Source of the DNA: Capsicum annuum
Taxonomy: Eukaryota > Streptophyta > Magnoliopsida > Solanales > Solanaceae
NCBI RefSeq assembly: GCF_002878395.1
Contig: NC_061115.1
Coordinates: 92,785,789-92,849,788 of the forward strand
Reading direction: 5' to 3'
DNA length: 64,000 nt
The position numbers were made by a program, and so were the translations under genes. This document shows positions 1-11,960 of the stretch, piece after piece (the stretch's first letter is position 1; the number at the start of each line of letters is the position of its first letter). Under the pieces are notes generated by a model. The model saw only the letters and a list, made by a program, of their open reading frames with translations. It made no database searches and was not told the origin of the DNA.

Positions 1-331
1 TAAACTTTTCAATTGTCAGGTCCAAGGTGATCCACTTAAACTCTAACTCAAGAATAGGCTATATTGAACCAATCAGTCATTGATGCTCATTATTTGCAGG
101 TTGATAATTCAAACTAATGACCCTCCAGGTCATTTTCTGTATTTCTACATATTTTAAATATTTAGAGATTTCCTATAGCTGTCCATATAATTTGAGATTT
201 ACTGGAGTTGACAGTTCGATTACTAGGCATATTTTTTTACTATTAGAGACAATTCTATATTTTTAAGTCTTATCAGGAAAGGATTATCTATAGGGAATAA
301 AATTTATGTTAACCACCTTGTATCCCTATCC
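1..331. other. Unassigned AT-rich flank left of element D
   Basis: No coding frame, LTR match or RNA gene was recognised in these 331 bases. They lie just outside the inferred 5' end of element D, so they may be the DNA into which D inserted or part of a further element cut by the window edge. The five bases before D (327-331, tatcc) would be D's left target-site copy, but the right copy is not in the window. Confidence 0.4.
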
Positions 332-590
332 TGACAACTCGATCAGGTCAAAAATTACAATTTTAGACTAGGGTGACCTTTTGTATCGGTATTAAGGTTT
401 CCAGATTCTTGTTGCGCTATTGGTCAAAATATGATAAAAATGACCCTTAGGTGTGGGGCCCATATTTACAAAATGAACCTAGATGAGAATTTTGATAGGG
501 TCATTGAGTTTATAATATCAAATTTTATAGGGTAGTATAGTTCATTTGCATTTAAAGAATTTTAACTAAATCCTGAGAGGTCTATTGAGA
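332..590 (+). repeat. Element D 5' LTR, first segment
   Basis: The start is placed at TGACAACTCGATCAGG because it mirrors the far end of the LTR (GGTCGAGTCATGACA at 5138-5152): both ends carry the TGTCA...CTCGA pattern typical of gypsy LTR termini. The corresponding part is missing from the 3' LTR copy, so this boundary rests on the terminal inverted similarity alone. The segment is cut at 590 by the solo LTR of family A. Confidence 0.5.
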
Positions 591-3038
591 TGACATGACC
601 CACCCCTGGGGCTTGCTGTAATAGGCGTCCTAGGTATGACTGAGATCGTAGACCACCCTTGTTACCCAACCCAACCTTCAGTCTCCTGCCCTGAGTTGGC
701 TGAAATACGAGCACATAATAAAATACTATAACAACTCACATAAAGACTATGGGAATAGATCACAACTGTGGCCAATCCAATTCAGTACAACCATCCCATA
801 CCAATAATCCAACCATACCAAACTATACCAAAATAAGGGCCGTAAACCAAACCATAATAAAAAATGCTCCAAAACATAATATAATTAGTCCCAAAATTAA
901 GTACGACGAAATAGTGAGAAATTATGTCTGATGATTCCAACCTCCCTACTTATTCCAATGCGAAGGCTAATACAAATATTGATCCCTCCCATTCCAACCC
1001 ATAGATATACCACAAAGCCTCTATCCAAAAAAGTAATAAAATCTTGTTGGGACATGCCCCCAACAATAGCCAAAAAAACTATACAAAATAATCCAAAGTG
1101 TCTCAAAATATCTACAACATAAAATGGAGCCTTCCCAAAGGATGGAAGATCACCACTTTAGTCCAAATATTATCCTTAAGTCAATCACCATATAGGAGAA
1201 GTAGCATGGCTGGTTCCTGCATAGCGTAGGTATACAACCGCCAGTAGACGAGGTTAGCGAGTGACCGCTAGCTTGATCTCAGGGTATGGATAAAATAATG
1301 CTATTTATAAAACAAAGTAAAACCACCTATGTGCACATAACCATACACACAAACATATATATATATATATATAAATACATATAATAATGTCGGGAAAAGG
1401 GACTAGGTTTAGCATCCCTTTAAAAGCTTTACCTGGGTTGTGTAGCTTTGCCATCCTAAACTACCCACGAGCTATATGGGTGCAGCTCCCCTTGCTGAAA
1501 GGGCCCCAGTGTGTGTAGCCACATAAACATGGAAGTATCCCATGGGATGACTAGTATATTCCCCAAAAATGGTGTGACATAATCCACACGGTCACTAAAA
1601 CTAACCTCATATCAGCAAATATGAGTTTCCAGTTTTGGTCCCCCGGGTCCTCCACCTTCCACGACCTTGCTACACTTTCTATCATTATTGCCCAATTAAA
1701 ACTAATTTATAAATAACCAAAGAATTATTCATTTATTAAACAAGGACATTGATATTGGTATCTTCATACCAACCCATACTTTCAATAATCATCCATAGCC
1801 CACCATTTATAGGATTAAGGAGACTTTTAAATACCCTTTCATTTACCATATTAAACCACTTAGGAGACTTCCATGTTCTCCACAAGCATAACCAATTATA
1901 CTTTTACCATTCAAAGATATTTAAACCATACATAATTCTTTTACCAAGTTTTAAACATAAAAGAGTTCCATTAAAAGTAGTTAATGAGATGAACATATCT
2001 TTATAAACATTTTGTCAAACACATTAGGGGATAATATGACCAAAATAAATTCCAATTACCATTAAACCATTCCCATGGAATCCAATTATCCAAAACCACC
2101 ATGAATGCATATAAAAGTAAAATAAAAACCATGGGAAATCATAACCAACCATTTATACATCAAAACCCCCAAATCATATTTGGAAGCCAAAATTATGTAA
2201 TAGTAAAACCTTAAAAACATTTATATAAACCATGCATTTAAGTAAAATTAATAATGATGAAAGAGAATCAGCCTTAAACAAAGATGATGATAGAAACAAA
2301 TCACCAAGAAAATCCCCAAATTAGAACCTTAGTTGAAACCCTAACTCCCCTTGACCAAAGCTCATGAGAGAATTATGGAGTGTTTTGGATGATTTTCTAA
2401 GTTTTAATGAATAGAATAATAGGGTAAATAACCTTCCAAGTAGGTTAAAAGACATGGGACCCTGTTAGGATAGGTGAGGAAATGTCCAAAATACCCCCAC
2501 TTATGTTTTACCAAAATTTCATCATAGGGATACGACTGAGACACACGAGTCGTACCCACCAATATGATCTGTATCTACCACTTTTTTTCTAAACCTCCTC
2601 CCTTGGACCAAACATTGTCTAGTATACGAATCATCCAACCAATTCATAACAACAATATACGATATGTACCCTTCATTGGTACTCCTCACAGATTTACACC
2701 CAAAGAAGATTTAGATACCGTCCACCATATGATTCATGGATACGATTCCTACCTTAGCTTATGACTCAAGATGAGCCACTCTTACTCTTATCTAACCTAA
2801 TTAACCAAGTCTAAGATTACGTTAAGGAACCAAATAATTCATAACCACCAATACAACTTCTACCCCTAAGTCGTATCCATTCTAGTAACCAAAATCCATC
2901 CCACCAAAAAACACTAAATAGTATACGACCAGACTATACGATCTATACCATAACATACTGCTCAACTCTTGAGTTGTATTAGGTCCAGAGATCAAAATTA
3001 TAGGAAATTTTCTAAGGTCCAAAAGCTAGTATCTTTCA
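591..3038 (-). repeat. Solo LTR of family A, minus strand, inside the D 5' LTR
   Basis: Read on the minus strand, this 2.45-kb stretch aligns with the A LTRs at 6682-8739 and 13544-28985 (for example 2400-2560 with 6840-6980, and 600-720 with 8590-8720). It begins at 3038 with a segment that lines up base for base with the start of A's 3' LTR at 13544, and ends ...GTCATGTCA at 591. No PBS or coding remnant follows it on either side, so it is a solo LTR left by LTR-LTR recombination. Possible decayed target duplications are tgaga (586-590) and ggaaa (3039-3043), 3 of 5 matching. It holds a (TA)n microsatellite near 1355-1372 and the TACGACT dyad word (2531-2554). It is the only copy of this LTR here that keeps both ends without an internal insertion. 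Confidence 0.8.
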
Positions 3039-5152
3039 GGAAACTTAGAATTTTTCATGTTTATGCTACGTATCTGTTAAATTGGACCTTTAATCACTTT
3101 ATTCGAGTAACTTATGTGAAAGCATACCCGCTAAAGTATAGTCTGCTTAAGCGGCAACTTGTTTGATTTAGTGGAAGGCTAGGCTAGCCAAATACCACTT
3201 AAGTGGTACTAAGCCTCTTTACTAGTGACCTCTTAAGTGACACCTGGGTGGATATTAAATTCCTTTCTTTCCGAATTTTATCTCATCTTCTCATAATTTA
3301 AAGAAACAAAAATTCTAGAGATTGTGAGAAATATGAGACTAAACATTGGGAGATTATCAGGTACTTGTGAGCTCAAAATAACCATTTCCTCATCAAAATA
3401 CTTGTTAGTTTCTACTAAATTCTTAGTTTAATTCTTCTATTAAGATTCAAATCCCTAGAATAATGTTGGGTTGACTTTAGCATTATTTGAACTTTTAATT
3501 TACCCATTCTTATGGGTAAATGATCCTTCAAAATAGTGGGAATATAGATGTTTTTGAAAGAGTGATTCCTCAGGCGTGCCACACATGGGATTTTAACTTT
3601 TTTGACCCAGAGAATAAAAATAAAATATGGGTACTGTCTTTATTTAGCATCATGAGGAAGCTCCAAAGAATGGGAAATCACTATTTTAGTAGACGTATTC
3701 GGGCTTTCTTGGGTGTAAAGGTAGGCTCGTATTATGTTTTTGTTAGATTAGGCTTAATTATAGTATCAATATGCTATTTTTCTAGTTTGGGGTTGGGAGT
3801 TAGGAAATGAAGAATCTTTAGGGTGATTTGGATTAGTTTAGAAAATTAAGGGATCGTAATTAGGCATAATTGACTTAGCAATTCACTCCATAGGTAGATT
3901 TTTTATCATAGGATTCAAAGAGTCTTCTTTATTATCTTGTGGTAATATTTGAAAAATTATAATAGTTTGGGGTGGAATTTGCCTTAGCAAGGATTTGTAT
4001 GGTTAAAAGTGGGCTCCATTGACACATTTTAGGCTAAGATTGCTATTAGTGCCTTATAGACTTAATAAGACTTTATGTGTTATTTGAATTATATTATTTT
4101 GCTGAGAAAATTGTAGATAGAAGATGGTTTATTTGAGCATTGATCTGGGTAATTATATAAGTTCAATTCTAGTCTAATTCAAGTTTGGCAAATGAAGATA
4201 TGTGCTCCGATTCAAGTTTGACAAATGATGATATAAGTTTTGGATCAAGTTCTCAAATAATGATATAAATCCTAGATTATGTATTGAAAATTATGATACT
4301 AATTTCATTTCAAGGCTTGTATTGTGAGGTTATTTATTAAGGTGATGGAATTGCTCTAAGTCTGGTGGTTATGATATGGAAATATCCATGGTTATGGTTG
4401 AGTTATAGATACATGGTTTAATTATTTTTATTACCTTTTTTTAATTACATTCACTAGGATTTTAGGGGCCTACATTGGTTTGTTTATTTACTCATTTACG
4501 TCTTCTAGGTTTATAGGGGCCTAATTATGTTAGAGATAGTTATGTTCTCCTTACTTTCATTGTGCCTATCTTTTACTTTCTGCATTGGGAGTTTTATTAT
4601 AGATTTTACCTTTTCCATTTACTTAGTTTGATTACCTCATGTTTATTATATTTATTATAATTTTACTCAGCCTTTCGATGATTTTGACTAAGTACCCATG
4701 CAAATGGTACTCGTACTACACCTTTGTATCTTTTTGGTGTTAATCTTATTTCTAGCTACTACATTGATGATTTGATTATGCTGGTTAGAGTTTAGAGATA
4801 GGGTGAGCTCTTAGAGCTGGAATTGACCTTTTCTATATCTTTTATTTTTTATAGTCTTTCTTTTTCGAGCCTATTGTATATCTGACTTTTATAATACTCC
4901 TATTCTTTAGATTATAGGATCTTGTACTTACCTTATTCGTTCATAGGATAATATAACTCTTCTTTTATTTCTCTTTGTTTATATTTTCATTCTTATGAAT
5001 TATTGTTTGTAATTTATTTACTTGGATATTCTTAGTGTTTATGACCTTTTCCACCAATTATCCCATTACTTATATTTACTAGCTATGGTTTGGATTACCT
5101 ATTAGTGGGGTAGAGTAGGTGACATCATGACTAAGAAGGTCGAGTCATGACA
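3039..5152 (+). repeat. Element D 5' LTR, second segment
   Basis: This continues the D LTR after the solo LTR. It aligns with 36977-37267 and then 57498-58800. Near its left end are D's dyad words, including a perfect 16-bp palindrome at 3193-3208 (TACCACTTAAGTGGTA). A donor-like CAG/GTACTTG lies at 3360. The segment ends CATGACA at 5152, directly before a PBS, which defines it as the 5' LTR of a plus-strand element. Confidence 0.75.
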
Positions 5153-5174
5153 AATGGGCATCTGAGCTAGGCTC
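5153..5174 (+). other. Element D primer binding site (tRNA-iMet type)
   Basis: Directly after the LTR end, GGGCATCTGAGCTAGG resembles the TGGTATCAGAGC core used by elements primed with initiator methionine tRNA. It differs by a few substitutions, as expected of an old copy. It fixes D's orientation as plus. Confidence 0.6.
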
Positions 5175-5363
5175 ACCAAAATTATTGGCACATGAGAAAG
5201 TGTCTATTAGAGTCCTACGGATTAGTACGATAACATTTGTTTCTTTTATTTGTGAGAATATAAGACATTATTAGGAGATCTTTGCATCATTCACTCAGTC
5301 TGTGCTTAGAGACTGTACTGGTTTCTAAGATTCATTGGTTTTACTATTTTGTAGATAGTTAGG
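5175..5363 (+). other. Element D leader with acceptor-like site before gag
   Basis: This noncoding leader lies between PBS and gag. It ends in a T-rich run and TTTTGTAG (5347-5354), nine bases before the probable gag start, where ATG has become ATA. It looks like a 3' splice site and would pair with the donor-like CAG/GTACTTG at 3360 in the LTR. Splicing is inferred, not shown. Confidence 0.35.
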
Positions 5364-6681
5364 ATACGAGCTACCTCTACTAAAGATAAGGACCTTGAGT
5401 CTACTACTAAAGATTTTACAAGAGGACACGCATGACCCAGAGGTCGAGGACAGGCTAGAGATGCAACCCCAAAAAGATACAAGGATAGAGAGCCTTTACC
5501 AAAGCATATCCTTATGCTCGTGCTACCCCAGCCAATGGTTGGATAGGGGGTAGTCCAGGCTTCCCAAGTGTTTTTTTTCTGTTCCATTGCTCAAAGATTC
5601 TAGAGTTTAGATTTTTGCTTTTGTTAGAAGTACGCTCTCTGATGGTGCTCAGTTTGCAGATAAGAGTGGTACTAAGACAGTGGCGCAATCTAAGGTTGTG
5701 GCTTCTAGAGTTACGATTCCACTAGAACCAATGGTTGCTCAGTGAGTAATCTCCCTACATACTATGTATACTGAGGAGTAAAAGATATTGGGTAGATTCT
5801 TGAGATTGTCTCTACCTATGTTATTTAGAGCATCGAGTGAGGATGCATATGAGTTCTTGGTTAATTTTAAGAATAAGATCCATAATTTAAGACTAATAGA
5901 GAATCATGGGGTCAACTTTACTAGTTTTTACTTTGATTTGGTAGCTCAACATTAGTGGAGCAATTATCTGGATTCCAGGCCTGTTGGATCTCCTCCATTT
6001 ACATAGACTCAGTTCTCTAAGTTTTTCATAGTGATGTATATGCCTCATAGCCTTATAGATGGTCTTGGAGATCAATTTTTGAAATTTAAGCAAGGCTCTA
6101 TAGTCATTCTGGATAATGAGGTTTGATTTCATAATTTGTCTAAGCATGCTAAATTTATCTTACCGACCAAGTATGTATCATTTCTATGTTATGTTTGGGA
6201 ATAAGATTTCCATTTTTCCTGGATACACAAATTTTAGTTTCTTTTGATAGGTCCTTTATTTTGGTATTTGATCATGCCCAAATTACTAAGGAATGCATCG
6301 CGAGGCACAACAGGGTTGCGATAAGAGGCCACCTTACAAGGGTAGTTTTAGTGAGAGCCAACGTGGATCATAATTCATAGGCTACAGTTTTCAAGGTATG
6401 TAACCTCGATGCTAGTAATATCAGTATTATGGTTAGTATAATAAGACCATTATGTTGCACTTTATATTACTGATAGAGGAATACCTAGATATAGTTATCA
6501 TCCGATCCAGAGTAATAGTCAGCCTTTGAGAGGTTCATATTTAGGGTTTTTAGATAAGTTTGCTAATTTTTTTCAACCTAATATTATGGACATAGTTTAG
6601 TGCCTGGGGTGTGCTATAATTGTAGGGCCTTTGATTGTTTCTCTATAAAGTGTCCCCATCATAGAGTAGTTGTGCCTATAC
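5364..6681 (+). pseudogene. gag: Element D gag remnant
   Basis: Translating across several frames gives a decayed Gag. Its central retrotransposon-gag domain runs from about 5790 to 6200 in a nearly continuous frame, with recognisable blocks EDAYEFLVNFKNKIHNL, SRPVGSPPFT and FKQGSI followed by SKHAKFILPTKY. About 400 bases later a degenerate zinc knuckle reads CYNCRAFDCFSIKCP (about 6610-6655), in which the usual histidine is not where expected. Stops and frameshifts break the rest. The Gag type is that of chromovirus-like Ty3/Gypsy elements, where it forms the virus-like particle in the cytoplasm. The gene is cut at its 3' end by element A. It cannot make a working protein. Confidence 0.65.
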
Positions 6682-8739
6682 TGCTAAGTGATCATCCTAT
6701 TAGGATGATGCTGTAGATATGAATTGGTTGGATGAGTAGTATGATGCACAGTGTTGGATCTAAAGGTTGAGGCTAGGAAACGAGTGAAGGGAACCAATCG
6801 TATTGGAGGGTACGAATCATGAGGCTCAGTTGTACCCCTATGCCAAGGTTTAGGTGACACTTAAGTGGGGTATTTTGGACATTTCTTCACTAATCCTAAT
6901 AATTTCCCATAACTTCTAACCAACATGGGAGGCTATTTCCCCTATTATTCTATTCATTAACACTTAGGAACTCTTCTAAAACACTCTATAATTCTCTCAA
7001 AAGCTTTAGGGCAAAAAAGCTAGGGTTTTAGTGAGAGGACTAATTTGGAGATCTTGTTGGTAGTTTCTCTCCGTCTACTTGGTCAATTAAGGCATGTTCT
7101 CTTTGCTTATTGTTAATTCTAACTAAAAGCATGGTTTTTGTGAATGTTTTAATAACTTCATTTATTGTATGATTTTAGTTTTCAAATATGATTTGGTGGT
7201 TTTGATATTAAATGGGTATTTATTATTTTCCATGGTTTTAATTAAATTTTGTGTTCATTAATGGTGGTTTTGGATAATTGGATTTCACGAGATTGGTTTA
7301 ATGGTAATTGTAATTTGTTTTGGTTATACTACACCCCAATGTGTTTGACAAAATATCTATAATAATATTTTCATAGCATTGAGTATTTTAATAGAACTCT
7401 TACTTATTTTTAAACTTGGTAAAGGAATAATGCATGGTTTAAATGGCTTGGAAAGATAAATGGCTAGATGGTTATGCATGTCGAGTACATGGAATCCCTC
7501 AAGTAGTTTAATATTTTAAATGGAAGGGCACTTGGAAGTCTCCTTAAACCTATATATGGTTTGCTATGGATAGTACTTGCAAGTTTGGTCGGAATAAATA
7601 TACCACCACTAAATGGCCTTAGTTAATAAATGTAAATGGATTGATTAGTTGCTTGGTAATGGTTTCAATTGGACAATAATAGTGGGATGTGTTGTAAAGT
7701 CGTGGAAGGTAGAGGTCTTTGAGGGACCAAAATAGCAAACTCATATTTGCCGATGTGAGGTTGTTCTTAGTAACCATGTGCATGATATCACACTATATTT
7801 TGGGGGATGTATTAGTCATCCCAGGCTTTCTTCCCTGGTCGTGCGGCTTCACACATTGGGGCCTTTTCAGTAAGGGGAGCTAAACCCATATAACCCATTG
7901 GTGGATTAGGACTACAAAGCTGCCAAGCCTAGGTAAAGGTTTTAAATGCATACTAAAACTGGTCCCCTTTCCCATCATGTTTATATATATGTATGGTTGT
8001 GTGCATATGGATTATTTTACATGGCTTTTTAAAAATATTATTTTATCCTTATCTTTAGAGATCATGCTAGCGTTCACCCGCTAACCTATCTACTTACTGC
8101 TGTATACCCATGCTATGTAAGGACTAGGTATTCTACTCCTCTTACCAAGTGATTGACTTAAGGATTAGTATTTGGATAGATGTGGAGAGCTTCTATCTTT
8201 CTGGAAGGATCCATTTCATATTATGGATAGTTCTAGACTCTTTGATTTTATTTTGGATATTAGCTTTGACCATGGTTTTGGGGATGTCCCAATCGGATTT
8301 TATTGCTCTTTTTATTATAGTCTTTATGGTACTACTATGGGTTTGAATTGGTGGGATTGGTATTGGTATTAGCCTTAGCATTGATGTTAGTATAGGGGAT
8401 GATACTAGTCGACGAGATTATTGCTGGTTCCATCATGTTTTATTTTGGGATTAATTATATTATGTTTTGGGAATTATTTTACTATGGCATGGTTTATGCC
8501 ATTTTAATGGTTTGGTAAGATTTGGCAGTTGGTGTGGGAATATTGGACTTAATTAGGCTAGCACTATTATGATCCTATCCCAGAGTCTTCATGTGAGCTG
8601 TAACTATATTGTTATTTGGTCAAAATTCATCCAACTCAGGGAAGGCTGCTGGGAGTTGGGTTGGGTGACGGGTATCGTCTCTCATCCCGGTCGGACTTAG
8701 GACGCCTATTACAATAAGCCTCTGGTCAAGGTCATGTCA
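6682..8739 (+). repeat. Element A 5' LTR, left end truncated
   Basis: It aligns throughout with 27190-28985 and with the reverse complement of 591-2700. It starts inside the LTR, after the position equivalent to 27190, so roughly 500 bp of its 5' end are missing. It ends GTCATGTCA at 8739, next to the PBS. Inside are a TATA-like CTATAAT at 6985-6993, a possible donor AAG/GCATGT at 7089-7097 and a short (TA)n tract near 7980. Confidence 0.8.
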
Positions 8740-8766
8740 AGTTAGTTTCAGACACTAGGTTCATGG
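8740..8766 (+). other. Element A primer binding site
   Basis: Immediately after the LTR, TTTCAGACACTAGGTTCATGG (8746-8766) corresponds to a GGTATCAGAGC..TAGGTTC site complementary to initiator methionine tRNA, with substitutions. It sets the 5' LTR end and the plus orientation. Confidence 0.6.
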
Positions 8767-8994
8767 TCAAATAGGTGTACACAAACCTGTGTTGAGTAGA
8801 GTCCCTTTTAGGGGGTGTGTAGCACACAATACTCATAAGAACGAGGCTACAATGCATTTAGAAATGCCTCACTTTCTTGGTATTTAATTTTCAAGCATGG
8901 AGTCTTAGTCAAGGAATCTTTTCAAATACTTGTTTGTTTATCTTTCTAATCATACCTTATAGATCTGGAACATAAGAATATTCTTTTATCCCAT
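8767..8994 (+). other. Element A leader, acceptor-like site
   Basis: Noncoding leader. A pyrimidine-rich run ends in CCTTATAG at about 8955-8962, shortly before the gag region, and resembles a 3' splice site. It would pair with the LTR donor at 7091/7092, which has GC in place of GT. Confidence 0.3.
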
Positions 8995-9840
8995 CCAGGG
9001 TAATGCTGAAGGTTTATATCCTACTTTTGGAATTCATCTTTGATCTCACGATCCAATCCTTGATAGTTCAGGAGTTCCACCGACTGCTAATAGTCCTCCT
9101 CGAGGTGTAGTGACTAATGCAGAATTTTGTTAGTCTATTCATGTTATTTCATAGGTGGTCACTACACAGGTTGTATCTAGTGCAACTGGTGCTTTGTCTT
9201 CTGAGGCCACAAGGGTTGGCCAATTTATAAAGATAGGTCCTCCCTTTTTGTTCTGGAGTAAAGTTGGAGGAGGATCTATAAGGCTTCTTGGATAAAATAG
9301 AAAAAATATTTTGGGTGATGCATGATACCAATTTAGAGGGGTAAACTTTGTAGCTTATCATCTCAAAGAGGTTGCATATCAGTGGTATGAGGAGTGTGAT
9401 AGGAATATGGTGATGTGGAAGTGTTAGCCTTGTGGGATACTTTGTTTGAGGCCTTCTTAGATCATTTCTTTAACCAAGATTTGAGGGAAACAAAATTGGA
9501 GAAGTTTGTGAACCTCAATTAGGGGAGGATTTCTGTCAAGGAATATACCTTGAAGTTTCTATAATTGTCAAGGTATTCTCTTTACCAGTTGGGCAATAGG
9601 AATCATTAAGATGGTGACAATATCCATGCGTAGGGTGCTCAATCTCAGGAAAATAAAGGTCAGTCAGTCTCTTCATACACTTTTATCAATTCTATGGTTG
9701 TCCTCATTTTAGTTATTGTAATTAAGAAAGGGAAAAATGCTTCAAGTGTGTCTAGGCAGGCTATCGTCTCAAGGATTGTCTAGTTAACAAGGCTGCTATG
9801 GGGATGAATAAGATTCCTGTGTCTTCATCATCTACTCTTA
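8995..9840 (+). pseudogene. gag: Element A gag remnant
   Basis: Frames must be changed several times. Recognisable Gag-domain pieces are VNFVAYHLKEVAYQWYEECD (about 9341-9400), then LDHFFNQDLRETKLEKFVNL and the block ISVKEYTLKFL, the usual order in chromovirus-type Gag. A degenerate zinc knuckle, KCFKCVxAGYRLKDC, lies near 9738-9780. The protein would form particles and bind element RNA. Stops, mainly TAG, and frameshifts make it non-functional. It is followed in the same orientation by the protease. Confidence 0.65.
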
Positions 9841-10400
9841 CACTTTGTAGTATTGCATCTACTTCTGTTACTGCTTTTGGTTCTAGAGTTGGTCGAAAGA
9901 GTTTTCATGCTTTGGCATCTCTCCATGAATTTGAGGCATCTCCTAATATTGTTACTAGTATGTTATAGATTTTCTCTCATAACGTATATTGTTTTCTTGA
10001 TCTAGGGTCCACTCACTCCTATGTGACTCGCTATATAGTTGTATCTTTTAGTTTTGATCCGTAATTTATTTTAGACCCTTTTTAAATTTCTACCTAGTAG
10101 GTGACTCGATTATTGCTAAGTGAGTCTATAGGGGTGTGGAATCTTTTTATAGCAAGAAGACTATGCTGGATCTATTTGAGATAGATATGGTGGATCTGAT
10201 TTTATTCTTGGTATGGATTGGTTTCACTCTTATTATGCGTCCTTGGATTGTCAAACTCGTAGGGTTATCTTTAGGTTTCCTGGTGAACTGGTTATAGAGT
10301 AGAAGAGTATTTCTCTAGCTCCTAGGGGGAGATTTTTTTTCTTATCATAGATCTTAGAGATTGATCTCTAAAGGTTTTCTTTATTACATGGTCCATGTTA
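9841..10400 (+). pseudogene. Element A protease remnant
   Basis: A retropepsin-like segment contains FLDLGSTHSYVT (near 9993-10030). The catalytic triad normally reads D-(S/P)-G, so the middle residue is changed to L. The downstream part, which in the family carries an ILGMDW-like block followed by YYASLD, is seen in shifted frame near 10205-10260. Stops interrupt it repeatedly. It would cleave the Gag-Pol polyprotein; here it is dead. Confidence 0.6.
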
Positions 10401-11270
10401 AAGATTCTAACTTGGAATACCCTTCTTTCCAATTAGTTTTAATTGTTAATGAGTTTCCAGAAGTCTTTTTGGATTATTTTCCTAGTGTTCCTATGGATAG
10501 GGAAATCGAGTTTGGTATTGATCTTATTCTAGATAGTTGTCCAATTTCTATTTATCTATATAGAATTGCTCCGGCTAAGTTGAGAAAACTTAAGGTGCAA
10601 TTTAAGGATCTTCAGGATAAGGGGTTTATTCGTCCTAGTGTATCTTCATGGGTTGCACTGGTGTTTTTTGTGTTAAAAAAGATTGTTACCTTCTGATGTG
10701 TATTGGTTATAGGCTGCTGAACATGGTGTCATCAAGAATAAGTATCCTCTTCCAAGGATAGATGATTTGTTTGACTAGGTGTAGGGTGCCAAGTTCTTTT
10801 CTAAGATAGATCTTTGGTCTATGTACCATCAGGTAAATATTAGTGAGCAAGATATCCCTAATATGTCTTTTCGTAGTTGATATAGGCATTTTGAGTTTTT
10901 TGTAATGTCATTTGTGTTGACTAATGCTCTGGCAATATTCATGGATTTGATGAATAGGGTTTTTCATCATATTTTTACATCTTTATTATTGTGGTTATTG
11001 ATGACATTCTTGGTTATTTGAAGAATGAGGCAGATCATGCTAATTACCTTCGTATGGTGTTGAACACCTTAAAGGAACATTAATTGTATGCTAAGTTCTC
11101 TAAATATGAGTTTTGGTTGAATGCTGCAACTTTCTTGGGTCACATTATTTCTTGGGAAGAGTCATGGTGGATCTATAGAAGGTTGCTATAGTGAAGAGGT
11201 GTCCTAGACCCATGACTCCATTTGATATTCGAAGCTTCTTAGGTTAGCCGGGTATTATAGGAGGTTTATG
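10401..11270 (+). pseudogene. Element A reverse transcriptase remnant
   Basis: An uninterrupted stretch at 10361-10696 carries the start of the RT: NEFPEVFLDYFPSVPMDREI, then GIDLILDSCPIS, LYRIAPAKLRKLK and [12 protein letters not shown]. After a frameshift near 10690 come AKFFSKIDLWSMYHQV, the catalytic YxDD-type segment VIDDIL (near 11000) and AKFSKYEFWLNAATFLGHII. The order and spacing are those of Ty3/Gypsy RT, which copies element RNA into DNA. At least two frameshifts and several TAG/TAA stops are present. Confidence 0.75.
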
Positions 11271-11960
11271 GAAAGCTTTTCATCGATAGCTGCTTTTTTA
11301 ACTAAGTCGACCAAGAAGAAGGTCAAGTTTTATTGGTTGGATACTTGTGAAGGGAGTTTTGAGAAGTTGAACGATACATTAACTTCAACTCCAATTCTGA
11401 CTTTGCCGACAGATAATGATGGGTTCGTAGTTTATAGTGATGTATCTCAGGTAGGGCTTGGTTGTATGTTGCTACAGCATAGGAAGGTGATTTTCTATGA
11501 TTCTAGTCAGTTTAATGTGCATGAGAGAAACTATCATACTCATGATTAAGAGCTATTGGTGGTTGTGTTTACTTTGAAAATATGGAGGCATAGTTTGTAT
11601 AGTGTTCATATGGATATATTTTCTAATCATAAGAGTCTATAGTATGTATTAACTCAGAAGGATCTTAATGTCAAACTATGGAGATAGATTGAGATTCTCA
11701 AGGACTACGATATAAGTCTTCAATACAACCCAGGTAAAGTTAACGAGGTTGCTGATGCTCGTAGAAGATTATATATGGGGAGTTTGGCTCATGTAAACGA
11801 AGGAAAGAGGGAACTGATATAGCATATTCACCACTTCGCTAATCTTGGAATTTGTCTCTTGGAATCCAAGGATGGTGATGTGATGGTGCAAGAAGTGGTT
11901 TGGTTGTCTTATGGTGTGGAGATTAAAGAGAACTAATTTTTAGATATTATCTTGATGAAA
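11271..11960 (+). pseudogene. Element A RNase H remnant
   Basis: The open segment 11268-11549 covers the end of the RT connection (KSTKKKVKFYWLDTCEGSF) and the RNase H start GFVVYSDVSQVGLGCMLLQ, which includes the first catalytic aspartate. RNYHTHD, VVVFTLKIWRHSLY, DIFSNHKSL and ISLQYNPGKVNEVADA follow in frame with only a few TAG stops. These are the diagnostic Ty3/Gypsy RNase H blocks, which degrade RNA in the RNA:DNA hybrid. Confidence 0.75.

Noticed and set aside
1355..1372. (TA)n run considered as a CRISPR-like or regulatory repeat
   Set aside because: Simple microsatellite found at the same place in other A LTR copies; no spacers.
586..3043. tgaga/ggaaa as a firm target duplication of the solo LTR
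   Set aside because: Only 3 of 5 bases match; kept as a possibility in the annotation, not as proof.
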